Shown here: piece by piece, positions 54,369 to 63,401 of the stretch
How the letters are laid out: the number at the start of each line of letters is the position of its first letter
Position numbering within the stretch: position 1 is the stretch's first letter
NCBI RefSeq assembly: GCF_039543505.1
Contig: NZ_BAABJW010000002.1
Location: 434,001-498,000, forward strand
Origin: Litoribaculum gwangyangense
Lineage (GTDB): Bacteria; Bacteroidota; Bacteroidia; Flavobacteriales; Flavobacteriaceae
Reading direction: 5' to 3'
Length of the DNA: 64,000 nt
Notes under the pieces: model-generated
What the model saw: the letters and a program-made list of their open reading frames with translations, nothing else
Told to the model about the DNA's origin: nothing
The model's database searches: none
Made by a program: the position numbers and the translations under genes

Positions 54369-55793
54369 ATGGAGTGTATTTCTGTTTTTGATATGTTAAA
54401 AATAGGCATTGGCCCATCTAGTTCACATACCCTCGGCCCCTGGCGAGCTGCCGAACGCTGGATTAAAGAATTAAAAGAGACTAATAAATTTCATAAAGTT
54501 GAGAGCATTACAGTTGATTTGTTTGGTTCGCTTTCGTTAACAGGGAAAGGACATGCCACAGATTATGCAGTGATGTTAGGTTTAAGCGGTGCTAACCCAG
54601 AAACCATTCCAACAGATGATATTCCAAACATTATTTTAAAAATTAAAAGCACTAATATTATAAGCTTTAATAATGAAAAAGCGCTTTCTTTTAACCCAGA
54701 AAAAAACATTGTCTTCAATAGAAAATTTCTGCCATTCCATTCTAATGCCATTCAGTTTTCAGCAATTATTAATGGAAGAAATTTAAAATCGACCTACTAC
54801 TCTATTGGTGGTGGCTTCGTGGTACAAGAAGAAAGAAAAATTTCCAAAGCCAATAAAATCATTTTCTACTGTACATTTCCTTATCCCATAGAGACTGGCC
54901 ATGACCTTTTAAAATACTGTAATGAGCTAAATAAATCAATATCAGAAGTTGTATTAGAAAACGAAAAATCAATCCGTCCCATAGAAACCATTGATTTTGA
55001 GCTTCATCGTATTTGGAATACCATGTTAGAATGCATTTACATAGGATGCCATACTGAAGGGAACTTGCCAGGAGGTTTAAATGTTAGAAGGAGAGCCTAT
55101 GACACTTACCAAACACTAAAAGGAGATATTCCATACCATTCTCCTCAAGAGTGGCTGGAAACCATTAGGAAAACTGAGGTTAAATTTAGACAGATATTAA
55201 AATGGGTAAGCTGTTTTGCCTTGTCCATAAACGAAGTTAATGCGTCTTTAGGGCGCGTTGTTACTGCTCCTACCAATGGAAGTGCAGGCGTTATACCTGC
55301 CGTTTTAATGTATTATTTGGTTATCGAAAACCATAAGGCGGATTTTAACCACATAAAACAGTTTTTACTTGTGGCTGGCGAAATTGGTAGCATCTTCAAA
55401 AAAGGGGCAACCATTAGTGCTGCCATGGGAGGGTGTCAAGCTGAAATTGGAGTATCATCCTCCATGGCAGCTGCCGCTTTATGCGAACTCCTGGGCGGTA
55501 CTCCCGAACAAGTATTGGTAGCTGCTGAAATAGCTATGGAACACCATTTAGGTTTAACTTGCGACCCTATTGGCGGTTTAGTACAAATTCCTTGCATTGA
55601 AAGAAATGCTATGGGTGCCATAAAAGCCATTAATGCCGCAGAAATGGCTTTGGATACCAATCCTAAAAATGTAAAAGTGCCCTTGGACAAAGTGATTTCC
55701 ACGATGTGGGAAACCGCTAAAGATATGAATACTAAATATAAAGAAACTTCAGAGGGCGGTTTAGCTGTTGGTGTAAATTTGTCGGATTGTTAA
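54369..55793 (+). CDS. sdaA: L-serine ammonia-lyase, iron-sulfur type
   Basis: 474 residues, single-chain. N-terminal beta domain with the signature MLKIGIGPSSSHTLGPWRAAERW; C-terminal alpha domain with APTNGSAGVIPAVLMYY, GGCQAEIGVSSSMAAAALCELLGG and CDPIGGLVQIPCIERNAMGA, whose Cys residues bind the [4Fe-4S] cluster. Converts L-serine to pyruvate and ammonia. Divergent from dnaK; no operon partner. Confidence 0.95.
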   Translation: MECISVFDMLKIGIGPSSSHTLGPWRAAERWIKELKETNKFHKVESITVDLFGSLSLTGKGHATDYAVMLGLSGANPETIPTDDIPNIILKIKSTNIISFNNEKALSFNPEKNIVFNRKFLPFHSNAIQFSAIINGRNLKSTYYSIGGGFVVQEERKISKANKIIFYCTFPYPIETGHDLLKYCNELNKSISEVVLENEKSIRPIETIDFELHRIWNTMLECIYIGCHTEGNLPGGLNVRRRAYDTYQTLKGDIPYHSPQEWLETIRKTEVKFRQILKWVSCFALSINEVNASLGRVVTAPTNGSAGVIPAVLMYYLVIENHKADFNHIKQFLLVAGEIGSIFKKGATISAAMGGCQAEIGVSSSMAAAALCELLGGTPEQVLVAAEIAMEHHLGLTCDPIGGLVQIPCIERNAMGAIKAINAAEMALDTNPKNVKVPLDKVISTMWETAKDMNTKYKETSEGGLAVGVNLSDC

Positions 55794-55835
55794 ACTTACA
55801 TTATTGAGAATACACCTTGTTTTCAATTATTTTAA

Positions 55836-55863
55836 TTGTAACAAATTTGTTTTACTACTTTTG
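55836..55863 (+). promoter_or_regulatory. Promoter of panB, TTG-N17-TAnnTTTG
   Basis: TTG (55836-55838), 17-bp spacer, TACTTTTG (55856-55863); 26 bp before the start codon. Confidence 0.6.
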
Positions 55864-55889
55864 TTATCTATAACTTAAACTAAGTACAT

Positions 55890-56708
55890 ATGTCCGTAGC
55901 CAAAAAAGAATACAAGCGCATTACCGTTAAAACATTAGTGGATATGAAAGCTAATGGTGAAAAAATATCTATGTTAACCGCATATGACTATACCATGGCA
56001 AAAATTGTAGATGGTGCTGGTATCGATGTTATTCTTGTTGGTGATTCTGCAAGTAATGTCATGGCAGGACATGAAACCACATTACCCATTACTTTAGACC
56101 AAATGATTTATCATGCATCTTCTGTAATACGTGCTATAGATAGAGCTTTAGTAGTGGTCGATTTACCTTTTGGTAGTTACCAAAGTGATCCAAAGGAAGC
56201 CCTACGTTCTGCCATAAGAATCATGAAAGAGAGTGGTGCACATTCTGTAAAACTTGAAGGCGGTAAAGAAATAAAGGAATCTATTAAACGCATCCTAAAT
56301 GCAGGTATTCCTGTTATGGGCCATTTAGGATTAACTCCGCAATCTATTTACAAATTTGGGACTTATACTGTTAGAGCTAAAGAAGAACAAGAAGCCTTAG
56401 ACTTAATTGAAGATGCCAAAATGTTAGAACGCATTGGTTGTTTCGCCATTGTCTTGGAAAAAATACCTGCTAAATTAGCAAAACAAGTAGCCAAAAGCGT
56501 ATCTATACCCATTATTGGTATTGGTGCGGGTAATGGTGTAGACGGACAGGTTTTAGTACTTCATGATATGTTGGGAATGACCCACGAATTTAATCCGCGT
56601 TTTTTACGTAGGTATTTGACTTTATTTGAAGAAATGACTAAGGCCATTTCTCAATATGTTGAAGATGTAAAAAATGTGGATTTCCCAAATGAAAATGAGC
56701 AGTATTAA
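55890..56708 (+). CDS. panB: Ketopantoate hydroxymethyltransferase
   Basis: 272 residues. Diagnostic blocks: MLTAYDYTMAKIVDGAGIDVILVGDSASNVMAGHETTLPIT, VKLEGGKEIKESI, VMGHLGLTPQSI and PIIGIGAGNGVDGQVLVLHDMLG. Transfers hydroxymethyl from methylenetetrahydrofolate to 2-oxoisovalerate in pantothenate/CoA synthesis. 45 bp before the pseudouridine synthase gene on the same strand. Confidence 0.97.
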   Translation: MSVAKKEYKRITVKTLVDMKANGEKISMLTAYDYTMAKIVDGAGIDVILVGDSASNVMAGHETTLPITLDQMIYHASSVIRAIDRALVVVDLPFGSYQSDPKEALRSAIRIMKESGAHSVKLEGGKEIKESIKRILNAGIPVMGHLGLTPQSIYKFGTYTVRAKEEQEALDLIEDAKMLERIGCFAIVLEKIPAKLAKQVAKSVSIPIIGIGAGNGVDGQVLVLHDMLGMTHEFNPRFLRRYLTLFEEMTKAISQYVEDVKNVDFPNENEQY

Positions 56709-56753
56709 TAGTTAATTACTATTAGCTTTTGATATAAAATATTTGACTATTTA

Positions 56754-57455
56754 GTGGCAGAAAAAATTATTTCCAACAAAAATAACCTTCAAATTTTATT
56801 TGAAGATAACCATATAATTGTTGTTAACAAACGTGCTGGTGATATTGTCCAAGGTGATAAAACCGGGGACAAACCCTTGAGTAATGTTGTGAAAAGCTAT
56901 ATAAAAGACACTTACAAAAAGCCAGGAAATGTGTATTTAGGGACGGTACATAGACTAGACAGACCAACCACTGGTCTTGTTATTTTTGCTAAAACTAGTA
57001 AAGCACTCCCTAGGTTGAATAAATTATTCCTTTCAAAAGACATTAAAAAAACCTATTGGGCCATTGTAAAAAATCAACCACCAAAAAAGGAAGATACGTT
57101 ATTACATTGGCTTAAAAAAAATCCAAAAAACAATAAATCCTACACCTCTTTAAATGAAGTGGAAGGCAGTAAAAAAGGAATTCTACATTACCAAGTCTTA
57201 AAGCAATTAAATAATTATTTTTTGTTGGAGGTGAATTTAGAAACTGGCAGGCATCATCAAATACGGTCTCAATTATCCAGTATTGGTTGTCCTATTAAGG
57301 GCGATTTAAAATATGGCTTTGATAGGAGCAATAGTGATGCGAGCATTCATTTGCATGCAAGAACTATTGAGTTCATGCACCCCGTTAAAAATGAACTAGT
57401 AAAAATTACGGCACCCCTACCAAAAGACCCAGTTTGGGATGCATGCTCTTTATAA
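56754..57455 (+). CDS. RluA-family pseudouridine synthase
   Basis: 233 residues, GTG start (no other start in the open frame). GTVHRLDRPTTGLVIFAK contains the catalytic Asp69 in HRLDR; LETGRHHQIRSQLSSIGCPIKGDLKYG is the second RluA/RluD block. No S4 domain. Isomerises uridine in rRNA or tRNA; the exact site is not deducible. It overlaps the aldehyde dehydrogenase gene by 17 bp and follows panB by 45 bp. Confidence 0.92.
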   Translation: MAEKIISNKNNLQILFEDNHIIVVNKRAGDIVQGDKTGDKPLSNVVKSYIKDTYKKPGNVYLGTVHRLDRPTTGLVIFAKTSKALPRLNKLFLSKDIKKTYWAIVKNQPPKKEDTLLHWLKKNPKNNKSYTSLNEVEGSKKGILHYQVLKQLNNYFLLEVNLETGRHHQIRSQLSSIGCPIKGDLKYGFDRSNSDASIHLHARTIEFMHPVKNELVKITAPLPKDPVWDACSL

Positions 57456-58854
57456 TTTATTATACCTGAAAAACGTGCAAAACATTCCTGAAATATTAAA
57501 AATTCAAAAGGCTTTTTACAAATCTCAAAAAACAAAGAATCTAAACTATAGGCTTTCCATTTTAAAATCTTTAAAGAAAGAAATACTAGATAAAGAACAA
57601 GCTATTTTAGATGCCCTTTATAATGATTTCAAAAAATCAAATTTTGAAACTTTTATAAGTGAATTTGGCTTGGTTATTTCTGAATTGAATTTGGCTATCA
57701 AAAACTTAAAAAAATGGGCAAAACCCAAACGCGTTAAATCGTCACTATTAACATTTCCTTCCAAAGATTATATTTATAAAGATCCTTATGGAAACGTGTT
57801 GATAATTGCACCTTGGAATTATCCGTTTTTATTGGCTCTAGAACCTTTAATTATGGCAATAGCGGCTGGAAACACAGTCGTTTTAAAACCCAGTGAATTA
57901 ACTCAAAGTACCTCAAAAATCATAACACAAATTATAAAAAATGTTTTTTTAGAGGATTTGGCAATTTCAATTGAAGGGGGCGTTGAAACATCTACGGAAT
58001 TGTTAGCTCAAAAATGGGATTATATTTTTTTTACCGGAAGCACGAAAGTGGGCAAGATTGTCGCAGAAGCAGCAGCTAAAAATTTAACACCGGTAACCTT
58101 GGAGCTTGGTGGTAAATCTCCATGTATAATTGACGAAACCGTAAATTTAAATTTGGTTGCCAAACGACTGGCTTGGGGAAAATATTTTAATGGTGGGCAA
58201 ACTTGTATAGCTCCTGATTATGTTATTGTGAAATCTGATATTAAAGAGAAACTTATAGATAATTTAAAAAAGGAAATTATCAAAATGTATGGCAATACTC
58301 CTGAAAAATCAAATGATTTACCCAGGATTATTAACAAAAATAATACGCTAAGGCTTAAAAAATTAATCGAAAATCAAGATGTTATTTTCGGCGGTCATAT
58401 TGTTGAAGATGAAAATTATATTTCGCCTACTTTAATAAATGCCCCTAGTTTGGATAGCACTTTGATGTCTGAAGAAATTTTTGGACCCATTTTGCCCATT
58501 TTAGATTACAAAACTTATGAAGACATAGAAAGCATCATATATGGGTTAGACAAGCCTTTGTCTCTTTATATCTTTTCAAATAATAAATCGTTTGCCGATT
58601 TTATTTTAAACAGCTTTAATTTTGGTGGTGGTGTGGTTAACGATGTGTTAGTTCATTTTGGAAATCATAAATTACCTTTTGGTGGTATTGGTGGCAGTGG
58701 CATGGGACAATATCATGGAAAACATGGTTTTGATACCTTTTCCCACCATAAATCTGTAATGAAACGGGGTAATTGGATAGATCCTTCATTTCGCTATCCG
58801 CCCTACAGAGGAAAATTAAACTTGTTAAAAAAAATATTTAAGTTTTTAGGTTAA
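57439..58854 (+). CDS. Aldehyde dehydrogenase (class 3-like)
   Basis: 471 residues. NAD(P) domain with APWNYPFLLALEPL, FFTGSTKVGK, catalytic Glu222 in LELGGKSPC and nucleophile Cys256 in FNGGQTCIAP; C-terminal GGIGGSGMGQYHGKHGFDTFSHHKSV. Class-3-like enzymes oxidise aliphatic or aromatic aldehydes. The start at 57439 overlaps the previous gene; a GTG at 57475 is an alternative. Its end overlaps the convergent histidine-kinase gene by 4 bp. Confidence 0.92.
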   Translation: MHALYNLLYLKNVQNIPEILKIQKAFYKSQKTKNLNYRLSILKSLKKEILDKEQAILDALYNDFKKSNFETFISEFGLVISELNLAIKNLKKWAKPKRVKSSLLTFPSKDYIYKDPYGNVLIIAPWNYPFLLALEPLIMAIAAGNTVVLKPSELTQSTSKIITQIIKNVFLEDLAISIEGGVETSTELLAQKWDYIFFTGSTKVGKIVAEAAAKNLTPVTLELGGKSPCIIDETVNLNLVAKRLAWGKYFNGGQTCIAPDYVIVKSDIKEKLIDNLKKEIIKMYGNTPEKSNDLPRIINKNNTLRLKKLIENQDVIFGGHIVEDENYISPTLINAPSLDSTLMSEEIFGPILPILDYKTYEDIESIIYGLDKPLSLYIFSNNKSFADFILNSFNFGGGVVNDVLVHFGNHKLPFGGIGGSGMGQYHGKHGFDTFSHHKSVMKRGNWIDPSFRYPPYRGKLNLLKKIFKFLG

Positions 58855-59654
58855 TTTGGAAATGGATATTCAATAACCAATTTAACTCCTGCATTTGGTT
58901 TTGAATGCAATTGTAAATGGGCATTAATCAAAGTGGCTCTACTCTTCATATTAATTAAACCTGATCCTTTTTCAACCTCATTAATATGAAAGCCTTTACC
59001 GTCATCAGTTGCGATAATCTTTAAACTTTCCTTTTGATAATCCAACGTAATATTTAGGTTTTTAGCCTCGGAATATTTTACTGAATTTGATAAAAATTCT
59101 TGAATAATTCTGAATAAAATAATCTCATGTTTTCTGTTGGTGAATTCAATTTTGTCCCCGTCAATCTTCAATTCAGCAGACATGAATTTCATCTTTTTTA
59201 ATCGATCTAATTCGTTTTGAATGGATTTTTCAAAACCAATGTTTAAAACTACTTCATTATTAAGTGTTTTGGAAAGTGCCCTGACCTCCTTTAGACTCTC
59301 CTTCAAGGCCTCTGAAGTATCCTTAAATTTATCTTTAACATCATCGGCAACTTGCATTTTTAAAATACTTAATTGCATACTTGCGAAAGATAACAGCTGC
59401 CCAATGTTATCATGCAACTCCCAGCCAATATTCTTTAAAGTTTGTTCTTGAGACTCCGTTTGGGCCAGCACGATTTCCTCCTCAAAAGCTTGTTGCTGTT
59501 TGAGTTTATCCAGAAGTAGTTTGTTCTTGCGCTTTTGAAAAACTACAAAGAAAATAATGACCAATGAGGTAATTATAATCAATACAGCAATCATGTATAC
59601 TAATAAATAGCGTTCAGAAGTCGTACTAGTTAATCGTTCTGTGGTTTGCACCAT
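58851..59654 (-). CDS. Sensor histidine kinase (HisKA_3/NarX type), orphan
   Basis: 267 residues. One transmembrane helix (about 17-39), coiled coil, then HisKA_3 with NIGWELHDNIGQLLSF (phospho-acceptor His81) and a HATPase_c domain (EFLSNSVKYSEA, ATDDGKGF, GSGLINMKSRA). Its sensor part is only the membrane segment, so the signal is probably sensed through the neighbouring seven-helix protein, which overlaps by 25 bp. No response-regulator gene is seen nearby. Confidence 0.88.
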   Translation of the reverse strand: MVQTTERLTSTTSERYLLVYMIAVLIIITSLVIIFFVVFQKRKNKLLLDKLKQQQAFEEEIVLAQTESQEQTLKNIGWELHDNIGQLLSFASMQLSILKMQVADDVKDKFKDTSEALKESLKEVRALSKTLNNEVVLNIGFEKSIQNELDRLKKMKFMSAELKIDGDKIEFTNRKHEIILFRIIQEFLSNSVKYSEAKNLNITLDYQKESLKIIATDDGKGFHINEVEKGSGLINMKSRATLINAHLQLHSKPNAGVKLVIEYPFPN

Positions 59655-60337
59655 ATTAAAGCAAAGGTAAAGGTTGAATACATAATTAAATTAGCAAATA
59701 AATATATGTATCTTCTTAAATTTATATATGTCATGTCTCTATGTTCTCCATAAATATCGTAAAATACTATTGGTGTAATAATTAACCACCATATGAAAAT
59801 AGCTCCACTGATATAAAAATTTATTGTTTTATAAAAGGTTAAAATTTTATCACTTTTCAATACTTCAAAAAAATAAAATGAAGTACATAAAAATATTATC
59901 AGAGCTCCCATGATACTAATTATTGGAAAGAATCTTGAAAAAAAATGTTCCCAATTAATTACAATACATGCTATAGAAATAATTAAAAAAATAAAACCTG
60001 AAAATTTAAGTGTCTTTCTAAATACTTCCGTTTTTAAGATTTTTCTAAAATAAAATACAAAAAAAAGTATAGCACCTATTTTCCAGTATAAAGTAGACCA
60101 CCAATAGTTATTTATAAAGACGGTACTTTCAAGAAAACTTAAAATCCCATTATTTCTAATTAAAGATGTATAACTATTTGAAATATCTCCTATTGTAAGA
60201 AAACAAAGGAAAAAAATAAAATACTTCACATTACTAAGCTTATAACTCTTTAATAGTAAAATACCCGTTAATGCAGCTAAAAATTCAATTGCATAAGTTA
60301 ATAAAGAATAGTTTTTAATTAAAAAGTCATCGGTCAT
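59630..60337 (-). CDS. Polytopic membrane protein, putative sensor partner
   Basis: 235 residues with about seven hydrophobic segments (around 10-30, 36-55, 82-98, 110-130, 133-152, 165-190, 205-230). No recognised family; it may be a 7TM sensory domain working with the histidine kinase encoded immediately downstream (25-bp overlap, same strand). Begins 2 bp after the preceding hypothetical gene. Confidence 0.72.
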   Translation of the reverse strand: MTDDFLIKNYSLLTYAIEFLAALTGILLLKSYKLSNVKYFIFFLCFLTIGDISNSYTSLIRNNGILSFLESTVFINNYWWSTLYWKIGAILFFVFYFRKILKTEVFRKTLKFSGFIFLIISIACIVINWEHFFSRFFPIISIMGALIIFLCTSFYFFEVLKSDKILTFYKTINFYISGAIFIWWLIITPIVFYDIYGEHRDMTYINLRRYIYLFANLIMYSTFTFALIWCKPQND

Positions 60338-60339
60338 GA

Positions 60340-60852
60340 TTATTGAGGGTAACCATTTGGTCCACCAGTTCCATCATTTAATGGATCAGTAGGCAAATCC
60401 TCGTCACCTTTTTGTGCATAAAATAAACTCATACTAGCCTCAGATGTCTTTTTTTTGCCAGTTGGAACAATAAACATGGTAGACAAATCTTTTTTAGCCT
60501 GTCCTGCATTTTTGCCATAAACCCCTAAGTAAATGCGAATGCCTGTCATGTCATAACCTAAGCTGTCAGATTCAGCTTTTGCATAAGCTAAGTAATTCTC
60601 AATAACATCCAACGACCAATATGTTGATCTGTCATCTTGGTTTCTCCCCTGTTTTTTAGCTGCTGAATCTACCGCCGATTTTCTAAAGTCTGTCCAATTT
60701 TTGTTTAACTCTTTGGCCTCATTAACTGTAATAACACCTTTAGGCTTAACAATTTTGAGTCCCATTTCTTCTCCAACATGACGTGGACAGAAATAATAAG
60801 TTAAAACCGCTCCAATAATAAACCCTAAAATAATGTAAGTTAGTTTTCTCAT
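60340..60852 (-). CDS. Hypothetical membrane-anchored protein
   Basis: 170 residues. One N-terminal transmembrane anchor (MRKLTYIILGFIIGAVLTYYF), then a hydrophilic domain with a conserved-looking NEAKELNKNWTDFRK segment and a Gly/Pro-rich C-terminus (DGTGGPNGYPQ). No family was recognised. First gene of a likely three-gene run with the polytopic protein and the histidine kinase (2-bp gap), so it may be a target or modulator of that signalling unit. Confidence 0.62.
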   Translation of the reverse strand: MRKLTYIILGFIIGAVLTYYFCPRHVGEEMGLKIVKPKGVITVNEAKELNKNWTDFRKSAVDSAAKKQGRNQDDRSTYWSLDVIENYLAYAKAESDSLGYDMTGIRIYLGVYGKNAGQAKKDLSTMFIVPTGKKKTSEASMSLFYAQKGDEDLPTDPLNDGTGGPNGYPQ

Positions 60853-60940
60853 TTATATGTTAATTTAGTTAATATTAGCTCCTCTAAAATAGTAAAAAGA
60901 TTTAATTATTGTAAGGCTATCTGTATAAATACCCAATTGA

Positions 60941-61567
60941 TTATGTAGGAAACCCTAACATACTTCCCATACCTACTGTAAATAACCAACAACCATAGAC
61001 AGCATGCTCAATTGACACTAATAGGGTTGATTGAGTTTTTTTGAAAGTTATCGCAAACAAAATACCACCTAAAAAAGTCAAAATCATCACCAATGAGTTT
61101 TTGAAAAAAATATGTGCCCATGAGAACAGCATAGCATTTACTAAAATTAGAGTTCGGCTATTTTTGAAAATATCTCGGTATCTTTTAAAAAAGAAAGTTC
61201 TATAAATAATTTCTTGAGGATAAACCGAGAAAAAACTATAGACAAATAATATTATAAACCATAATTTCGGGTTGTTCTTAATTACAACAAACAACAATTC
61301 TAAATTTGATATGTAAACAAAAAGTATGGTAATTGAAGCTATGATAGAAAGTTTTACTAAGGTTTCTATCCAAAATAATTTCCAGTTTATGTTATTCACT
61401 ATGATAAATTTTTCTTTTTCAACTTTCAATAAAATATAAACAACATAAAGAAAACCAAAAGCACCTAAAACCATTTTAATCCAAACAGAAAAATCGATAG
61501 CAAAACTAGCGGGTATCAGAACAAAAAGAATAAAAAATTCGTAATGTTTATAGCTCAATGAATTCAT
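60941..61567 (-). CDS. CPBP-family intramembrane glutamic protease
   Basis: 208 residues, six or more membrane segments. Motif 1 QEIIYRTFFFKR (a variant of EExxxR), motif 2 FSWAHIFFKN (FxxxH) and motif 3 SIEHAVYG (HxxxN/B variant with His) fit the CPBP (CaaX-type) protease family. Motif 1 has Gln-Glu in place of Glu-Glu. Substrate unknown. The start is 1 bp after the end of the Lrp gene. Confidence 0.82.
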   Translation of the reverse strand: MNSLSYKHYEFFILFVLIPASFAIDFSVWIKMVLGAFGFLYVVYILLKVEKEKFIIVNNINWKLFWIETLVKLSIIASITILFVYISNLELLFVVIKNNPKLWFIILFVYSFFSVYPQEIIYRTFFFKRYRDIFKNSRTLILVNAMLFSWAHIFFKNSLVMILTFLGGILFAITFKKTQSTLLVSIEHAVYGCWLFTVGMGSMLGFPT

Positions 61568-61568
61568 C

Positions 61569-62027
61569 CTAAAGGTTAATTAGTGTTGTGTGCTTGACTT
61601 CATTTATTACAAACATACTGTGAGTGCTACCAATATGGTTGATTGTGGTTAGCTTTTTAACCATAAATTCCCTAAAGGCAGCCATATCTTCAACTAAGAC
61701 TTTGAGCAGATAGTCATAATCGCCACTTACATGATAACACTCTAAAACCTCATTTAGATTAGTGACTTCTTTTTCAAATTTAATTACAAAATCTTGAGAA
61801 TGCTGAACGAGTTTAACATGACAAAAAACAACAAAATCCCTTTTTATTTTTGCTTTATCTACCAAAGCAACATACTTATTGATATAACCCTCTTTTTCAA
61901 GTTTTTTTATGCGCTCATAAACAGCGGTAACCGAAAGGTTAAGCTTGTTGGACAACTCCTTGTTCGTTTGTTTGCTATCAGTTTGTAAAAGTTCTAGCAA
62001 ATTTTTATCGGTTTCATCAAATATCAT
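61569..62027 (-). CDS. Lrp/AsnC-family regulator
   Basis: 152 residues. N-terminal HTH (DKNLLELLQTDSKQTNKELSNKLNLSVTAVYERIKKLEKEGYI) and C-terminal RAM domain (DYDYLLKVLVEDMAAFREFMVKKLTTINHIGS, effector-binding). Divergent from the methionine-gamma-lyase-like gene, which it probably regulates in response to an amino acid (typical pairing). A palindromic site (AAAACAAT-c-ATTGTTTT, 62123-62139) lies between the two genes. Confidence 0.92.
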   Translation of the reverse strand: MIFDETDKNLLELLQTDSKQTNKELSNKLNLSVTAVYERIKKLEKEGYINKYVALVDKAKIKRDFVVFCHVKLVQHSQDFVIKFEKEVTNLNEVLECYHVSGDYDYLLKVLVEDMAAFREFMVKKLTTINHIGSTHSMFVINEVKHTTLINL

Positions 62028-62122
62028 AAATGAAAAATTTTCTTAAAATCACTCATTAACAAATAAATTAATGTAAAATTAACTAAATATTTAAATTATT
62101 TTAGTTTTATTTTCATCATATT

Positions 62123-62139
62123 AAAACAATCATTGTTTT
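62123..62139. promoter_or_regulatory. Putative Lrp operator
   Basis: AAAACAAT c ATTGTTTT, 8-bp perfect arms around one base, midway in the 156-bp divergent gap. Confidence 0.45.
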
Positions 62140-62183
62140 TTAATCTTAAATATTAGAAATTTGAAGATTCTAAAACCTATAAC

Positions 62184-63386
62184 ATGATGCCATTTAAACC
62201 CGCAAACAATATACAGGATTTACAATATTTTGGGGAATTTGGAGGCGTAAATCCTTCCATTTCTGATTCTTCAACTTATACATTTCTATCGGCTAAAACC
62301 ATGTTCGATACCTTTGAAGGCAATGCGGATGGTTGTTATTTATATTCTCGGCACTCCTCACCTTCCAATCTCTATTTAGGTGAAGCCCTAGCAGCCATGG
62401 AAGGTACCGAAACCGCCAATGTTTCGGCATCTGGTATGGGAGCTATCACGCCAGTATTATTACAATTATGCAGTGCTGGAGATCATATCGTTTCCAGTAG
62501 AACCATTTACGGCGGTACGTATGCATTTCTGAAAAATTTTATCCCGCGTTTTAATATTGAAACCTCATTTGTAGACATAACCGATTTGGAAAAAGTGGAA
62601 GCTGCCATTACAAAAAACACCAAGGTTTTGTATTGTGAATCCGTTAGCAATCCGCTTTTGGAAGTTGCCGATATTAGGGGTTTATCTCAAATTGCCAAAA
62701 AGCATGGTTTAAAATTGGTAGTAGATAATACCTTTTCGCCATTATCGATTTCACCAGCAGTTTTAGGTGCTCATGTGGTCATACATAGTTTAACAAAATT
62801 CATAAATGGCTCTAGCGATACGGTTGGTGGCGTAGTTTGTGGCACTCAAGAATTTATTAATAACTTGCGTAATGTAAATGATGGTGCCTCGATGCTCTTG
62901 GGCTCAACGATGGATAGTTTAAGAGCTGCTTCCATTTTAAAAAATTTAAGAACGCTTCATATTCGAATGCAACAACATAGCAAAAATGCGTCGTATCTTG
63001 CTGAAAAATTTGAAGCTGACGGGTTAAAAACTGTTTATCCGGGCTTAAAATCCCATCCTTCGTATGAGCTATTTAAGAGCATGATGAATCCTCAGTATGG
63101 TTTTGGCGGTATGCTAACTATCGATGTAGGAACCTTGGCCAAAGCAAACGAACTCATGGAACTCATGCAAAAAAGAAACTTGGGCTATTTGGCAGTTAGC
63201 TTAGGGTTTTATAAAACCTTATTTAGTGCTCCCGGCAGTTCTACATCTTCTGAAATTCCTGAACATGAACAAAAAGCTATGGGACTGACTGATGGGTTGA
63301 TTCGATTTTCAATTGGATTGGATGCCGATATTGAAAGAACTTACCAAATGATGCGTCAATGCATGGTAGAACTTAACGTATTGTAG
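62184..63386 (+). CDS. Cys/Met-metabolism PLP enzyme, probable methionine gamma-lyase
   Basis: 400 residues. Fold-type I PLP enzyme of the trans-sulfuration family: YSRHSSPSNLYLGEALAAMEGTE, SASGMGAITPVLL, VVDNTFSPLSISP (Asp181) and HSLTKFINGSSDTVGG (PLP Lys205), and LIRFSIGLDADIERTY at the end. The exact substrate cannot be fixed; methionine gamma-lyase or cystathionine lyase are both possible. Divergent Lrp partner suggests amino-acid-induced catabolism. Confidence 0.85.
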   Translation: MMPFKPANNIQDLQYFGEFGGVNPSISDSSTYTFLSAKTMFDTFEGNADGCYLYSRHSSPSNLYLGEALAAMEGTETANVSASGMGAITPVLLQLCSAGDHIVSSRTIYGGTYAFLKNFIPRFNIETSFVDITDLEKVEAAITKNTKVLYCESVSNPLLEVADIRGLSQIAKKHGLKLVVDNTFSPLSISPAVLGAHVVIHSLTKFINGSSDTVGGVVCGTQEFINNLRNVNDGASMLLGSTMDSLRAASILKNLRTLHIRMQQHSKNASYLAEKFEADGLKTVYPGLKSHPSYELFKSMMNPQYGFGGMLTIDVGTLAKANELMELMQKRNLGYLAVSLGFYKTLFSAPGSSTSSEIPEHEQKAMGLTDGLIRFSIGLDADIERTYQMMRQCMVELNVL

Positions 63387-63401
63387 AACTTTTGAAAGTG
63401 A

